The translations under genes were made by a program, and so were the position numbers. Positions 10,281 through 20,169 of a stretch of 64,000 nucleotides of DNA are shown in pieces (the first letter of the stretch is position 1; every line of letters starts with the position of its first letter). The notes under the pieces were generated by a model. The model was not told the origin of the DNA and searched no databases. It worked only from the letters and a program-made list of their open reading frames with translations. The stretch is taken from contig NZ_LS398548.1 of the NCBI RefSeq assembly GCF_900327275.1, positions 2,232,001-2,296,000 on the forward strand, given 5' to 3'. This DNA is from Orientia tsutsugamushi (GTDB lineage Bacteria; Pseudomonadota; Alphaproteobacteria; Rickettsiales; Rickettsiaceae).

Positions 10281-11191
10281 AACAATTTTACTCCTAGTAA
10301 AATAACATATTTATTGTAAATCTATAGCTAATAATTTAAATAAACATATATATTTAATTATATTCACTATGTAAATAGTAATCAAAGTTTCTAGATACTG
10401 TCAACAAGAATAAGGCAGAAAACTAAATAAGAAGTTTATAAAAGCTTTACGTAGATCTGAATTACAAGTTCTAGAGATTCTACTAACACCACACACAGTA
10501 CTACAGGATTGGCTGTGCTTAGGATCAAGACCTACAAAAGTTACAACTTATTTAGCAGAATTAAATTTTTCAATATTAGCTAAAAAAGCAAGAACTATAG
10601 TTTATGTTTTTGATTCTACACCTGGTATTTATGCAAGTAATGCAGCTTTATCGAAAAGATATTTAGTTATTCTTAAATATGATCATTAATCATCTGTTCT
10701 ATTTCTTTATTTTTTTTATAAAATTATTATTTCTTTTCTTGGTTTTTAACACGGTATCTCTAACTCTAGTTATTCCAATAATAGACTTGCGGCACTGTAC
10801 TTGTTTTATCAAATCTATTTGGTAGGACTAATTTAGCGAAAAATGCATTAATTATTTCTTTTATTTTTTCATGAAGCATCTCTAATTCTGGAATAATAAA
10901 ATGTTTGACCAGCACTGTTCAAAACTGAGTATTTAAATTTACAGCCTTAACACCTAATCCTTTATTTAAAGATTTCTTAATAAAAATGTTATTGACATGT
11001 TAAAACATCTCAAAATAATCTCTTAAAGGTATCGAAACAGGTATAAAAGTTTAGATTTGTATTTATACCTTATTGCTTACATTTGTAACTTTGAATCTAA
11101 CGCTAGTTTGGAAAGATATCTAATATAAATTTATTTTGATTTATTAAAATAACGTAATATTATTTATATATTATTAATAAGGTTGTAGTTT
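10281..11191. other. Gene-poor interval between OtDUB and cyaY
   Basis: No intact gene is visible in these roughly 900 bases. Apart from the plus-strand fragment at 10414-10689, a minus-strand frame at about 10782-10915 (reading VLVKHFIIPELEMLHEKIK near its start) has no start codon in a sensible context and no recognisable family. The interval looks like decayed coding DNA upstream of cyaY. It should also contain the OtDUB promoter (just above 10280) and the cyaY promoter (just before 11192); I see no strong -35/-10 pair for either. Confidence 0.5.
10414..10689 (+). pseudogene. Unrecognised gene fragment
   Basis: This open frame of 91 codons has no upstream start codon and ends in TAA. Its middle (around LQDWLCLGSRPTKVTTYLAE and ARTIVYVFDSTPGIYASN) has the amino-acid composition of real protein rather than random AT-rich translation, so it is probably the tail of a lost gene. 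I cannot name the family. It lies between OtDUB and cyaY and points in the same direction as cyaY. Confidence 0.35.
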
Positions 11192-11524
11192 ATGCTAGAA
11201 AGGAATTTTATAGTACTAGCTAGTCAAGCCATTAGTCAAATTGCTGATAGTATCATATTGCAAGACTTGGATGGGATAATTGATGTCAACTTCATTGATG
11301 AAATGATTTTATATATCACTATATCAACTAAGCAATTTGTTATTACTGGTCACACATTTGCTCGTCAAATATGGTTAGTATCTCCAATAAGCGGACCTCA
11401 TCATTTTAGTTATATTGACAATAAGTGGCTTAATCGTGATAAGCAAGATATATGGCCTTTACTACAAACAGAAATCAATCAACTTACAGGTTTTAATATT
11501 CATTTAAATGCATCTAATGAGTAA
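11192..11524 (+). CDS. cyaY: Iron donor / Fe-S assembly regulator CyaY (frataxin)
   Basis: CyaY is the bacterial frataxin: it binds iron through an acidic helix and modulates Fe-S cluster assembly on IscS/IscU in the cytosol. The 110-residue product has the family length. The helix-1 acidic patch is followed by DGIIDVNFIDEMILYI, then FVITGHTFARQIWLVSPISGPHHF, which is the conserved strand core ending in the IWL-SP-SG signature. W-R-D-I-PLL near the C-terminus matches the last helix. Its end overlaps the following ABC exporter, so the two are probably co-transcribed, although no functional link is obvious. Confidence 0.9.
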   Translation: MLERNFIVLASQAISQIADSIILQDLDGIIDVNFIDEMILYITISTKQFVITGHTFARQIWLVSPISGPHHFSYIDNKWLNRDKQDIWPLLQTEINQLTGFNIHLNASNE

Positions 11525-13244
11525 TTATAAAATATTACATTTATTCCTTAAATATCTTCAACCTTATAGATTTAAAATTTTTATTGTATTAATATCTTTA
11601 ATTATGGTTTCTGGATCATTGCTTTATGTAGGCAGTGCAATTAAACTTTTAATAGATCATAATTGTAGTTGTGTTAATATAATTATGGCTCAAATCAGCA
11701 TTACAATTGTAATATTCAGTATATTTAGCTTTCTTAGATCTTTCACAATTAATAGTATTAGTGAAAATTTAATATTAGATATTAGATCAGACTTATTTAA
11801 GCATTTGCTAAAACTAAGAATTAGCACTTTTGCTAAGTTAAAAGTTACAGACATTAATAATAGACTTTTATCAAATATTAATAATATTGGAGAACTTATT
11901 AACAATTTATTCTCGTTCATTCTTAGAAACAGTATTATGTTTCTTGGAAGCTTAATGCTAATGTTTGCGCAAAGTAATAAGTTTACCTATTTAGTAATAA
12001 TAATGTTTATCACTATAGCATTGCCAATGATAAAAATAGGGCATTATATTCGCACTTTAGCCCATATTACTCAATTTGAGCTATTAAAAATTCATTCTAA
12101 GATTGATGAATCATTTAATAATATCAAATTAATATATGCTTTTAATCAGCAATCACATCAAGTTGATACACTTAATACAATTCAACGAGAATATTTTGTT
12201 GAGTTTAAACGTAAAATAAAGTTAAGATCAATGTTCTTTGCACTAACAATGGCGTTAGTTATTAGTGCTGTTACTTTTATTATTTGGCTTGGTAGCAATG
12301 ATATAGCTGTTGGAGTTATGTCATCTGGAGACTTAACGTCATTCCTTTATTATGCAATTGTTGCAGTAGCGAGTTTAGGAGGCATTATCGAATCATTTGC
12401 AAAATTTCCTGGATACTTTATGGCTGCAGAAAAAGTTTTTAGCTTATTTGAGATTGATAGTGTTGAAAGTAATTTATCAACCAACGATCTCCATAATGGA
12501 GTTATTAAATTTAACAACGTCAGTTTTTCCTATCCATCAAGGCCAAATATTGCAATACTATCCAATTGTAGTTTGTCAATTGCTCCTGGTCAATTTGTTG
12601 GCATAGTTGGTAAATCTGGTGCTGGTAAAAGTACAATATTACAACTATTAATTAAGTTTTATGATCCTACAACAGGCACTATTCAAATAAATAATGTAGA
12701 TATTAGTTCAGTTCACTTGCCTCAACTGCGAAAAAATTTCAGTTACATTCCACAAGAGACTTATATTTTTTCAGATACAATAAAAAATAATATTCTTTTC
12801 TCAAATCAACATGCAAGTAGTGAGGATATTGCATATGCTATACAAGTAGCACTGCTTGATGAGTTTTTAACGAAAATGCCAGATGGTTTGAATAGCTTTA
12901 TCGGAGAAAAAGGAAATATGCTGTCAGGTGGCCAAAAACAAAGATTAGCAATTGCTCGAGGATTAATTACTAAAGCTCCTGTAATGCTTTTAGATGAGGC
13001 TACTAATGCTATTGACAGTAAAACTGAAAAGATAATTTTAAATAATCTTCGTAGTATTTCTCCACAAAAAACAATAATTGTTGTTACACACAGAATTAGT
13101 GCTATAGAGCAAGCAGATAATATTATAGTACTAGACAATGGAAAAGTTAATGCTCAAGGCAATCATGCTGAGTTAATGCAGCATTGCCAGCTATATCAAG
13201 AACTCATAAGAAGAAGAACTAACTCTTCTAATTGTAAAGCATAA
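11508..13244 (+). CDS. MsbA-like ABC exporter half-transporter (membrane + ATPase)
   Basis: A fused permease-ATPase of 578 residues that would work as a homodimer in the inner membrane, exporting a lipid, peptide or drug. The first about 310 residues have six hydrophobic segments. The ATPase part contains Walker A GKSGAGKST, the Q-loop in YIPQET, the signature LSGGQKQRLAIARG, Walker B VMLLDEATNAID and the switch histidine in VVTHRIS. All catalytic residues are present. An ATG nine bases inside (11517, MSNYK) is an equally good start. It overlaps cyaY by 8 to 17 bases. Rickettsial annotations often call this MsbA, but Orientia is reported to lack LPS, so the cargo is open. Confidence 0.88.
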   Translation: MHLMSNYKILHLFLKYLQPYRFKIFIVLISLIMVSGSLLYVGSAIKLLIDHNCSCVNIIMAQISITIVIFSIFSFLRSFTINSISENLILDIRSDLFKHLLKLRISTFAKLKVTDINNRLLSNINNIGELINNLFSFILRNSIMFLGSLMLMFAQSNKFTYLVIIMFITIALPMIKIGHYIRTLAHITQFELLKIHSKIDESFNNIKLIYAFNQQSHQVDTLNTIQREYFVEFKRKIKLRSMFFALTMALVISAVTFIIWLGSNDIAVGVMSSGDLTSFLYYAIVAVASLGGIIESFAKFPGYFMAAEKVFSLFEIDSVESNLSTNDLHNGVIKFNNVSFSYPSRPNIAILSNCSLSIAPGQFVGIVGKSGAGKSTILQLLIKFYDPTTGTIQINNVDISSVHLPQLRKNFSYIPQETYIFSDTIKNNILFSNQHASSEDIAYAIQVALLDEFLTKMPDGLNSFIGEKGNMLSGGQKQRLAIARGLITKAPVMLLDEATNAIDSKTEKIILNNLRSISPQKTIIVVTHRISAIEQADNIIVLDNGKVNAQGNHAELMQHCQLYQELIRRRTNSSNCKA

Positions 13245-13450
13245 TAGCAGTGTTAACAAACTTATAGAGTAGAACAGGTTCAATAGGAATTGAACTTAAA
13301 GATGCTTGAGCCATATGATACCAAAACATCACGTATTGTTCTTATGACAGAGATGTGCAAACGCTTCTTTATTACGACAGTTTTGTAAACTTTAATGCTA
13401 TTGAAGCCATAATTACCTATATTGTAATGTTTATATTAATTAATAAACAT

Positions 13451-14319
13451 TAGACTTCTTTCGAAACTAGACAATGATGTAAAATTGTGTTATAAAAATC
13501 TGATTTGAAGTAATAATGAAATTAGATCAGATTAAAGAGTTAGGTGATGAAAAATTTCGTTGATTAACAATTAGTAAGGAAGGGAACATTTGCAAAGATG
13601 GTGGATATTTTGAGGAAAGCTGATGGTCTTAAGAAATCAAAAAGTTGGCGTAAAAATAAGCTTAATTTGAAGGAACAGTTGCTGATGGCCTTAGAATACC
13701 TTAGAGAATACCGTACTTACTTCCATAAATGGGTAGAAGACACCCTAGTTAAACACCCAAACTTTGCTCTTCCAGGTCGCGTAAAGCTCTAATGAAGAGC
13801 GATATGAATTATGAAGTAGTCTTGATTGATGCTACTGAGAGTACTATAGAAAGACCTAAAAAAAACAAAAATTCTATTATTCAGGAAAGAAGCAAAGGCA
13901 TACACTAAAAACTCAAATAGTGATAGACAAGAAAACGCATCAAGTAATATGTACAAATTTTTCTAACGGTAAAAAGCATGACTTTAGATTATTTAAGGAA
14001 TCCAAAATTCTTATCCATCCTAATGTTAAAGCGATTACTGATTCAATTACAGAATATCAAGGTATACAAAAAATTTATAATAATTCTGAATTACCAAAAA
14101 AAAAGCAAGAAAAATCCTTTAACTAAAAATGATAAAAAGAATAATCGTAGGTTAGCAGGAGAAAGAGTTGTCAATGAAAACGTTATTGGTATGCTAAAAC
14201 GGTTCAAAATTATTGCTGATAAATATCGAAATAGATGTAAAAGATTCGGTCTTAGATTTAATTTGATCTCTGGCATTTATAATTTTGATCTACCTTAACC
14301 AGTTTCGAAAGAGGTCTAT
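13451..14319 (+). mobile_element. IS5-family element, decayed copy A
   Basis: The ends are inverted repeats TAGACTTCTTTCGAAACTAG and its partner CAGTTTCGAAAGAGGTCTA. The plus-strand transposase is broken into several frames (about 13516-14298): an N-terminal KLNLKEQLLMALEYLREYRT part, a middle KHDFRLF part, and a C-terminal NENVIGMLKRFKIIADKYRNRCKRFGLRFNL part, matching copies B and C. Frameshifts, a deletion where the others read HIGQNYGISESSAYK, and stops mean it is not functional. It sits inside the dispersed repeat whose intact form is at 3915-4345, which marks it as a later insertion. Confidence 0.85.
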
Positions 14320-14640
14320 TACAATTACTTAAACAGCATTATGCTTTTTATTTGAATCAAATTTTTAATACCAATTTGTTCGTAATATACCTAACTTGAA
14401 AACATCTTGGTTAATCTTGAGTTGCATAAGCTTGATCCTCAGTTTAATCTTAGATTGAATACTAGCTCCAAATTTTCTAAATTTTTTTACCTATTATTGC
14501 AAATATATTTATAATCAAAGTTGAGGATTAATTATAAAAACTAATAAAAGTTAACACAAGTTAATAGTAGGTTCTATAAAGTGTAAAAGTTAATAAAAAC
14601 TAACTTCTATTCTTCTTTATTGGATATGCTTTTCAAACTT
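14320..14640. repeat. Long dispersed repeat, copy 2 (right part)
   Basis: This continues the match to 4010-4345 after the IS5-family copy A. The left part is at 13385-13450. Conserved blocks are ATTACTTAAAC-GCAT-ATGCTT, TTGCAAATATATTTATA and GTTAATAGTAGGTTCTATAA. In copy 1 the sequence leads directly into the 3' end of a Rep gene; here the similarity ends near 14640 with no Rep gene left, so the Rep module itself has been deleted. Confidence 0.7.
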
Positions 14641-14809
14641 TTTTACTATGTTATGAGATACTAGCAGTCTAATCTTCATCTTGCAATTCCAATCCCTTTC
14701 AAGCCGAGTACATAGACTTTTATACATCAAATCACTTCTTTGCATATGCCAAGTAAGCTTCTGTTGATAGAACGGTTTATCTTTCCTTAGTCAAACAATC
14801 GTATATATA

Positions 14810-15075
14810 ACCTTACATCGCACAATCTTCATAAAGATATGAAAACATATTTATTTGACATAGAAGATAAGCTTTTATTAAATAAACATTCATTAATTAG
14901 GTCTGTATTTAGCGTTTTCAAAAAACATCTTCATTTATAGCATACTAGACATTGTTCTCACATTAATTTCTTGGTTCATATAATTGTGCTTCTCTTGCAA
15001 GTTATTCTATCTACAAACTTAATCACATTATCTCCTCTTCCTTCTCTACTACTCCATTATCCTATTCTGGTGTTA
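14810..15075 (+). mobile_element. IS982-family remnant, 3' end only
   Basis: The plus strand encodes NLHKDMKTYLFDIEDKLLLN and then HSLIRSVF, matching the C-terminal part of the IS982 transposases at 30894 and 58737. After a stop it continues as HTRHCSHINFLVHII, and it ends in an IS982-like terminus (CCTATTCTGGTGTTA) near 15075. The N-terminal two thirds of the transposase are absent. The preceding 14641-14809 has no gene that I can support. Confidence 0.75.
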
Positions 15076-15663
15076 TGAATGAAGAAGCAATAATAAATTA
15101 TTTTAGTAATCCAAAATTTGATATAACGATAGTAATGCAAAGTAAAGATTATATACTTTTACGCTTATGTATAGTATTAAAGTTACTTTTTCTCTCTTCC
15201 TTACTAAAAGTATTTCATTAACTTAAAAATCTTTGCTATAGACATCGTTCTTATCTTTTTTATCACTCAACTATTTGTGTTAACATACTTACTCATTCTA
15301 CTCTCTGCTTTATTTGCTAATCAATGTTTAGAGCTGATTACAAAAATCAGATCTAACATGGAAGAAAAAGTAATTCATCATATAAAACCTCTACTTCTTA
15401 ATAAAAGGTACATTAGACCTCTTTAGAAACTATTAGTGGTCAGTTAAAAAATCTTTTCCATATTGACCATACTCATCACAGGTTTGTTCGATTATGTATT
15501 TTCAAAACTAATGTTCTTTCTGCATTGCTTTCTTATCTTTTTAACCATAATAAAATTTCTGTTTCTTTTTCAAGTTTTAAGCATCTTTTTTCTTACTCTA
15601 ACCTAGTATTTAAAATGAGCTTGATATTTTACTTTCGTTTTCATTCTATAAAGCTCATTAGCC
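15076..15663. other. Gene-poor interval with element debris
   Basis: No intact gene is visible. Near 15415 a sequence like the IS5-family terminus (TAGACCTCTTTAGAAACTA) stands alone. At about 15440-15640 a plus-strand frame contains GQLKNLFHIDHTHHR, which faintly resembles the C-terminal end of a DDE transposase; it has stops and no start. The frame from about 15075 (MNEEAIINYFSNPKFD) closes quickly and I cannot assign it. Confidence 0.45.
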
Positions 15664-16593
15664 TCACCTTGGTACACACTTTATAGAAGATACAGAAGCC
15701 TTGCCTTGACCAATTGGATAAAGCGAATATGATACCGTAGATGCTAGCTTAGGAACCCCATTATCATTTAAACACATTCTAGTTACCACAGAATGTGATA
15801 CTTTATAATCTGGATTTTCACATCGAGGACGAGATTCTTTACCTACTTCAGCTTCTGACCATATAATTCCATTTTCTAATACTTCAGAGCACTTATTTGG
15901 ATCATAACAAGTTATCTTAGATGCTAAAATATATCTTATTATGTGACCTCTTGTTCTGGAATCTTCAGCATCTATTATTGCGTGTAATGCTAGTCTAGGG
16001 CTACCTCCTTCATTATCACACTTTCTACGTGCAGTTGGATGGGATAGTTTATGATTTTCGTTTGCACATTTTGCACGAGATATTTCTCCTACTTTAGCTT
16101 CTGGCCATACAACTCCATTTTTTGTATCTACAAGTCTATTGCACTCATTTGGATGAAAGCAAGTTACATTAGCTGTCGGACTTGTAAATACAGGATTATT
16201 TTTACGATCTAGTTCGCACTTTCTAGTTGCATTTGGATTAGATAGTTTATAAGCTGAATTTACGCATTTTGGTTGAGATGTTGCATCTACTTCAACAGCT
16301 GGCCATATAACCCCGTTTTCTGATATTTTAGAGCATCTCACTTTATATTCTTTGCATCCAACTGTTTTCTTCTTTGGAAGCTCAAAAACTGGTTTTGCTG
16401 TATCTCCAGATGTAAAATGAACATTTGAATTTGCATCTATAGCTGGATCAAATAGACAAAGTCTCTTTAGAGAATCATTATTAATAGGAATATATTTTAT
16501 CCTTGGATTAGTTCCTTGCTTGCATTTTCCTATAGCTTGATCCCCTGGATTAGTTTCTGGCCATATTGCGTTATAGCTTTCCTCTTGTTTGCA
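15664..16593 (-). repeat. Four W-C-C repeats at the C-terminus of the cysteine-rich protein
   Basis: Residues near 1200, 1285, 1351 and 1433 each start a unit of the form N-G-V/I-I-W-P-E-A-x-V-G-x-x-S-R-x-K-C, then a segment ending in R-K-C, then a variable loop and another C. The first unit (NAIWPETNPGDQAIGKC) is the most divergent. The W-G-C-R-C spacing recalls small disulfide-bonded extracellular modules such as the HormR domain of adhesion GPCRs; that comparison is pattern-level only. Confidence 0.75.
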
Positions 16594-19500
16594 TTTTGGT
16601 ATATCTGGTATTACTTGACATAATCCTAGCTCTAGCGCATTTTTGCTACGAAATCTTGTTTTGCCATCACCTTCATAAGGTGATTTAACTAATGCATCAT
16701 CTTTATCAACCTTCTTCTCTTCTGAAGTTTTTGCATAACACAACTGAGTTTGGCAACGTTTTATTACATATTCTTGTTCATCACCTAGAATAAACTTTTT
16801 ACCTTCATCAAATATAGTACAGTGCTTATTTTCAGGGCATTGCTTAATTCTATTGCCACAAAATTTAGGATCTATTAATACAGCTTTAGTATCTAGTTTA
16901 TTAACATATTTTTTCGTTTCAACTAGTTCACCCAATAAATTAGCACTATTATAATGACGTATCAGATTTTCATGACTATTAGTGAAAGTATAAAATTTAC
17001 TCTCAGATAATTTATCACAAGACTCTAATTTAGTAGTACTACATACAAAATCAGTGATAGGTGCTGCCTTTTTTTTATTCGCAGAAGTAGAAGCATCATC
17101 TGTACATGTTTCAATAGCTATAACTGTACCATTGTCTGATATAGTGAATTTTGGTTGACATTTATATTTTACATCTTTACATACTTTATCAATTACACCG
17201 CTACAAATTAAATTATTAGTTGTTTTGAAAAGGCCGATTAATGCTGTTTCTGACTTTACAGCATCATTAGTTAGTTGAGTATTAGATCTATCCATTAATT
17301 CATCATTAGTACAGCTTCGCACATTAACTGTACATCTTGAATGATCTGTCTTACATTTTAAAACTTCCTGTACAGTATTAAATCTATAAATATATTTTCT
17401 AGGAGAATATGAAACACATTCTTTAGATTCCACTGTTTCGCTACTACAATTACCTATAGTCTGCATTATATCTTCCTCAGTTTTTATTGACCTATCAGAT
17501 AATGACTTAGAATTGCCAAAGCCAGTTTTTGTTAATTGATAATGCTCATTAGTGCCTAGTTTAAAACAATTTGGGTAATTAGCACTTTCCTCATTACATA
17601 ATGCAAATTCTCTAGGGTCTACTCTATCTTCAATTGATTGGCTAACTTCTTTACAAGTTTCTGGTCCAAAATTTTGTTGAGTATTATTATTTTTTTGAGC
17701 TTTTATACATTCTGGATTCTCTTTTACTTTAGCTAATACACACATCTTCTCATCCAAAGGACATTTAGGAATAGCATTGCTATTTTGGTTAACGCAAATA
17801 AGCTTACCTCCTACTACATACTCATTATTTATAAACTCTATTCCTTTAAGATAACGATACTTTGCATTATGTGATTGTACATCTTGAGCATCTTTAGGAG
17901 CTTCTGAATCATACTTGCCCCACTTAGTACCTACATCTGGTGATACAGAACCTTTATGATCAGTAACATAAGCATTGTAATCATATCCTGCTAAATTAAT
18001 ATTAAATTGATTATTATTTTCATCATCTTCAACATCATTAGTCCTATTTTGATGATGGCTATGCTTTGCTTCAATACAACCTTCAAGTGAATAGTTTGTT
18101 TCAGACTCTTTCACTTCAAGTTTAATACCAATGTCAGGCTTAAAATGATTATTTTTACTATTTCTACATTTGAAAGCAGTAGGCAAAGGCGGAGCAGCAC
18201 GCTTTACACAACCAATTAATGGCTTTTTTGTGTTATTAATATTATATACACAGATATCATCTGAAGTTTGTTCATGAATAATTTGTGCATCATCGCATTT
18301 AATGTTGCTATCTGAACTCTGAAGCAACTCTTGACATATAGGCCGAGTAGTACGAGTTATTAATGCTATCAGATCTTTACCATTAAACTTAATGCTTTCT
18401 TTTACTACTCCATTCTTTCCTTCATTAACTTTATCTTGTTGAAACACTAACTTTATATCATAGAAATTACCAACGTCTACTCCATATACTTGTTGACATA
18501 ATTGTGCCCCTTCACAGCAACTATCTGCTCCAGGACTGGCTGGAATTGGACATCTTGCACCTACACAATCTGGTAAACAATAATTAAATTTCTCAGATGG
18601 CTCTAATTGACTTATATCATCAACTACTTTTCCTTTGATATTAGTTGCATATAACACTCTGAATCCTCTTCCTTGGCAACCAGCTAGTTGCTTATCTGAA
18701 TCTTCGCAACCATTATAATTAACACATGGCTCATCAGAATTACCATACTTACATAGTTTTAAAACATCATTATATTTTTTTCTGATTACTGAAGGGCCAA
18801 GCAGTTCAATATTTTGAATTTTAACGCACTGATTAGCTTTATAGCTTTTTTCTCCTTCTTCGCCATTCTGACAAAGAGGTAACTGATTACTATTACTAAT
18901 TCTTACAGCATTACTAATAATATTATTATGAATATTAGAAACAGCACATTGACTACTAGCAACATTTATATTCTCCTTGTTTTCTAGATTAAGTTCTTCC
19001 TTACTACAAATAGGAATAATCTCAACTTTTCCAGAAGCTGTTTTTTGAAGCTCATTATAAAAAGGAGGTGGTAGCGGCCCAAGAGGCAATTCAACGCATC
19101 CTAGCACTTCAGGATTTACAACTCTATTTAGATCAAAAACATCCTTTAGTATATCTACAAATGCGCTACCTATAAATTGAATAACGTTACCAATAAATCG
19201 CACTACATCTTTTAAAAAACTTAAACCAATTTTGTCTACTACAATGCCAACTAATGCTACCAAAGCATCTGCTAAGCTAGTTCCAGCATTTACTAATTCA
19301 ATTAATATTTTACCAACAGGAAAAATTTGACTTCCAGAATGTAAAGGTTGACTTACAGGATTGTAATCAAAAGGGTCTAATAATGATGATAATGATGTAA
19401 GTGAAGGATCAACATATAAGCATAATTTAGGAGCTATTATTCGAGCTTGACAATTATCATCTACACTATCATAAATTTTATCAAGCTCTTGTCTTCCTTG

Positions 19501-20169
19501 AAGATTCAAGTGATAACACCTAGTATAGCCAGGATCATCTTTAGCATTATATTGACATAAAGGATCATTTGTTATTGAATCAGAAGCGCAGATAGACTTT
19601 TCATTCTGATCAAATGATGTAGTATCTGGTATAGCTATTCTAGCACATATTCTTAATAGCGGAATACCTAAACTTGTTGCAAAAACAGCACAATCGCCGT
19701 GTGATAAGTTAGAATCATTATGCCAACAAGCAATAGCATTACAGCTTTGATGCCTTACTCTAATTTTAGGATTAAAATATGATGTTGCCATAGTTTTTTC
19801 ACCACAATATCGTAAATATCCTGGAGCATAATACCAATCAGGAGTTTGGCTATTGTCCACTACTGTTGTCCAAAATTTTGAATCAAATATTGTTGCTGGT
19901 TCTTCAAATTTTAGTAAGCATCCTCTTCTACCTCCATACTTATTATATGGTGGGCAATTTTCTGTGCTTGTAAACTGTTTTTCCCTTTTTTGCCAGAATG
20001 ATAAATGTTTTCTTCTTTTTATAATGCCTTGAAGAGCTTCATTATCTCCATTCCAAGCTTCAGTCCTACTTCCACGAAACCATGTGCAGATCGAAGCTGT
20101 AGCATTAGCAACGGTTATAAAATTAATTACAGCAACAATTATAACTAAAAAGATATGTTGTGGCTTCAT
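15664..20169 (-). CDS. Giant exported cysteine-rich protein coupled to VirB4b
   Basis: The 1501-residue protein begins with a classical signal peptide (hydrophobic residues 7-22, likely cleavage near ANA-TAS), so it should enter the periplasm or cell surface. It is very rich in cysteine throughout, suggesting many disulfides. A hydrophobic/amphipathic stretch lies at about residues 285-340, followed by GCVELPLGPLPPPF. From memory, similar cysteine plus PLxPxPPPF motifs occur in rickettsial VirB6-type proteins, but no TrbL/VirB6 membrane domain is visible. Residues 1193-1501 hold four W-C-C repeats. Its ATG overlaps the virB4-like stop by one base (TAATG), so both are probably made together as parts of one envelope complex. 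Function unknown; a T4SS-associated surface component is my inference. Confidence 0.7.
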   Translation of the reverse strand: MKPQHIFLVIIVAVINFITVANATASICTWFRGSRTEAWNGDNEALQGIIKRRKHLSFWQKREKQFTSTENCPPYNKYGGRRGCLLKFEEPATIFDSKFWTTVVDNSQTPDWYYAPGYLRYCGEKTMATSYFNPKIRVRHQSCNAIACWHNDSNLSHGDCAVFATSLGIPLLRICARIAIPDTTSFDQNEKSICASDSITNDPLCQYNAKDDPGYTRCYHLNLQGRQELDKIYDSVDDNCQARIIAPKLCLYVDPSLTSLSSLLDPFDYNPVSQPLHSGSQIFPVGKILIELVNAGTSLADALVALVGIVVDKIGLSFLKDVVRFIGNVIQFIGSAFVDILKDVFDLNRVVNPEVLGCVELPLGPLPPPFYNELQKTASGKVEIIPICSKEELNLENKENINVASSQCAVSNIHNNIISNAVRISNSNQLPLCQNGEEGEKSYKANQCVKIQNIELLGPSVIRKKYNDVLKLCKYGNSDEPCVNYNGCEDSDKQLAGCQGRGFRVLYATNIKGKVVDDISQLEPSEKFNYCLPDCVGARCPIPASPGADSCCEGAQLCQQVYGVDVGNFYDIKLVFQQDKVNEGKNGVVKESIKFNGKDLIALITRTTRPICQELLQSSDSNIKCDDAQIIHEQTSDDICVYNINNTKKPLIGCVKRAAPPLPTAFKCRNSKNNHFKPDIGIKLEVKESETNYSLEGCIEAKHSHHQNRTNDVEDDENNNQFNINLAGYDYNAYVTDHKGSVSPDVGTKWGKYDSEAPKDAQDVQSHNAKYRYLKGIEFINNEYVVGGKLICVNQNSNAIPKCPLDEKMCVLAKVKENPECIKAQKNNNTQQNFGPETCKEVSQSIEDRVDPREFALCNEESANYPNCFKLGTNEHYQLTKTGFGNSKSLSDRSIKTEEDIMQTIGNCSSETVESKECVSYSPRKYIYRFNTVQEVLKCKTDHSRCTVNVRSCTNDELMDRSNTQLTNDAVKSETALIGLFKTTNNLICSGVIDKVCKDVKYKCQPKFTISDNGTVIAIETCTDDASTSANKKKAAPITDFVCSTTKLESCDKLSESKFYTFTNSHENLIRHYNSANLLGELVETKKYVNKLDTKAVLIDPKFCGNRIKQCPENKHCTIFDEGKKFILGDEQEYVIKRCQTQLCYAKTSEEKKVDKDDALVKSPYEGDGKTRFRSKNALELGLCQVIPDIPKCKQEESYNAIWPETNPGDQAIGKCKQGTNPRIKYIPINNDSLKRLCLFDPAIDANSNVHFTSGDTAKPVFELPKKKTVGCKEYKVRCSKISENGVIWPAVEVDATSQPKCVNSAYKLSNPNATRKCELDRKNNPVFTSPTANVTCFHPNECNRLVDTKNGVVWPEAKVGEISRAKCANENHKLSHPTARRKCDNEGGSPRLALHAIIDAEDSRTRGHIIRYILASKITCYDPNKCSEVLENGIIWSEAEVGKESRPRCENPDYKVSHSVVTRMCLNDNGVPKLASTVSYSLYPIGQGKASVSSIKCVPR

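Noticed and set aside
12806-13138. Minus-strand frame of 110 codons inside the ABC exporter
   Set aside because: It mirrors the strongly conserved ATPase domain on the other strand and has no family resemblance.
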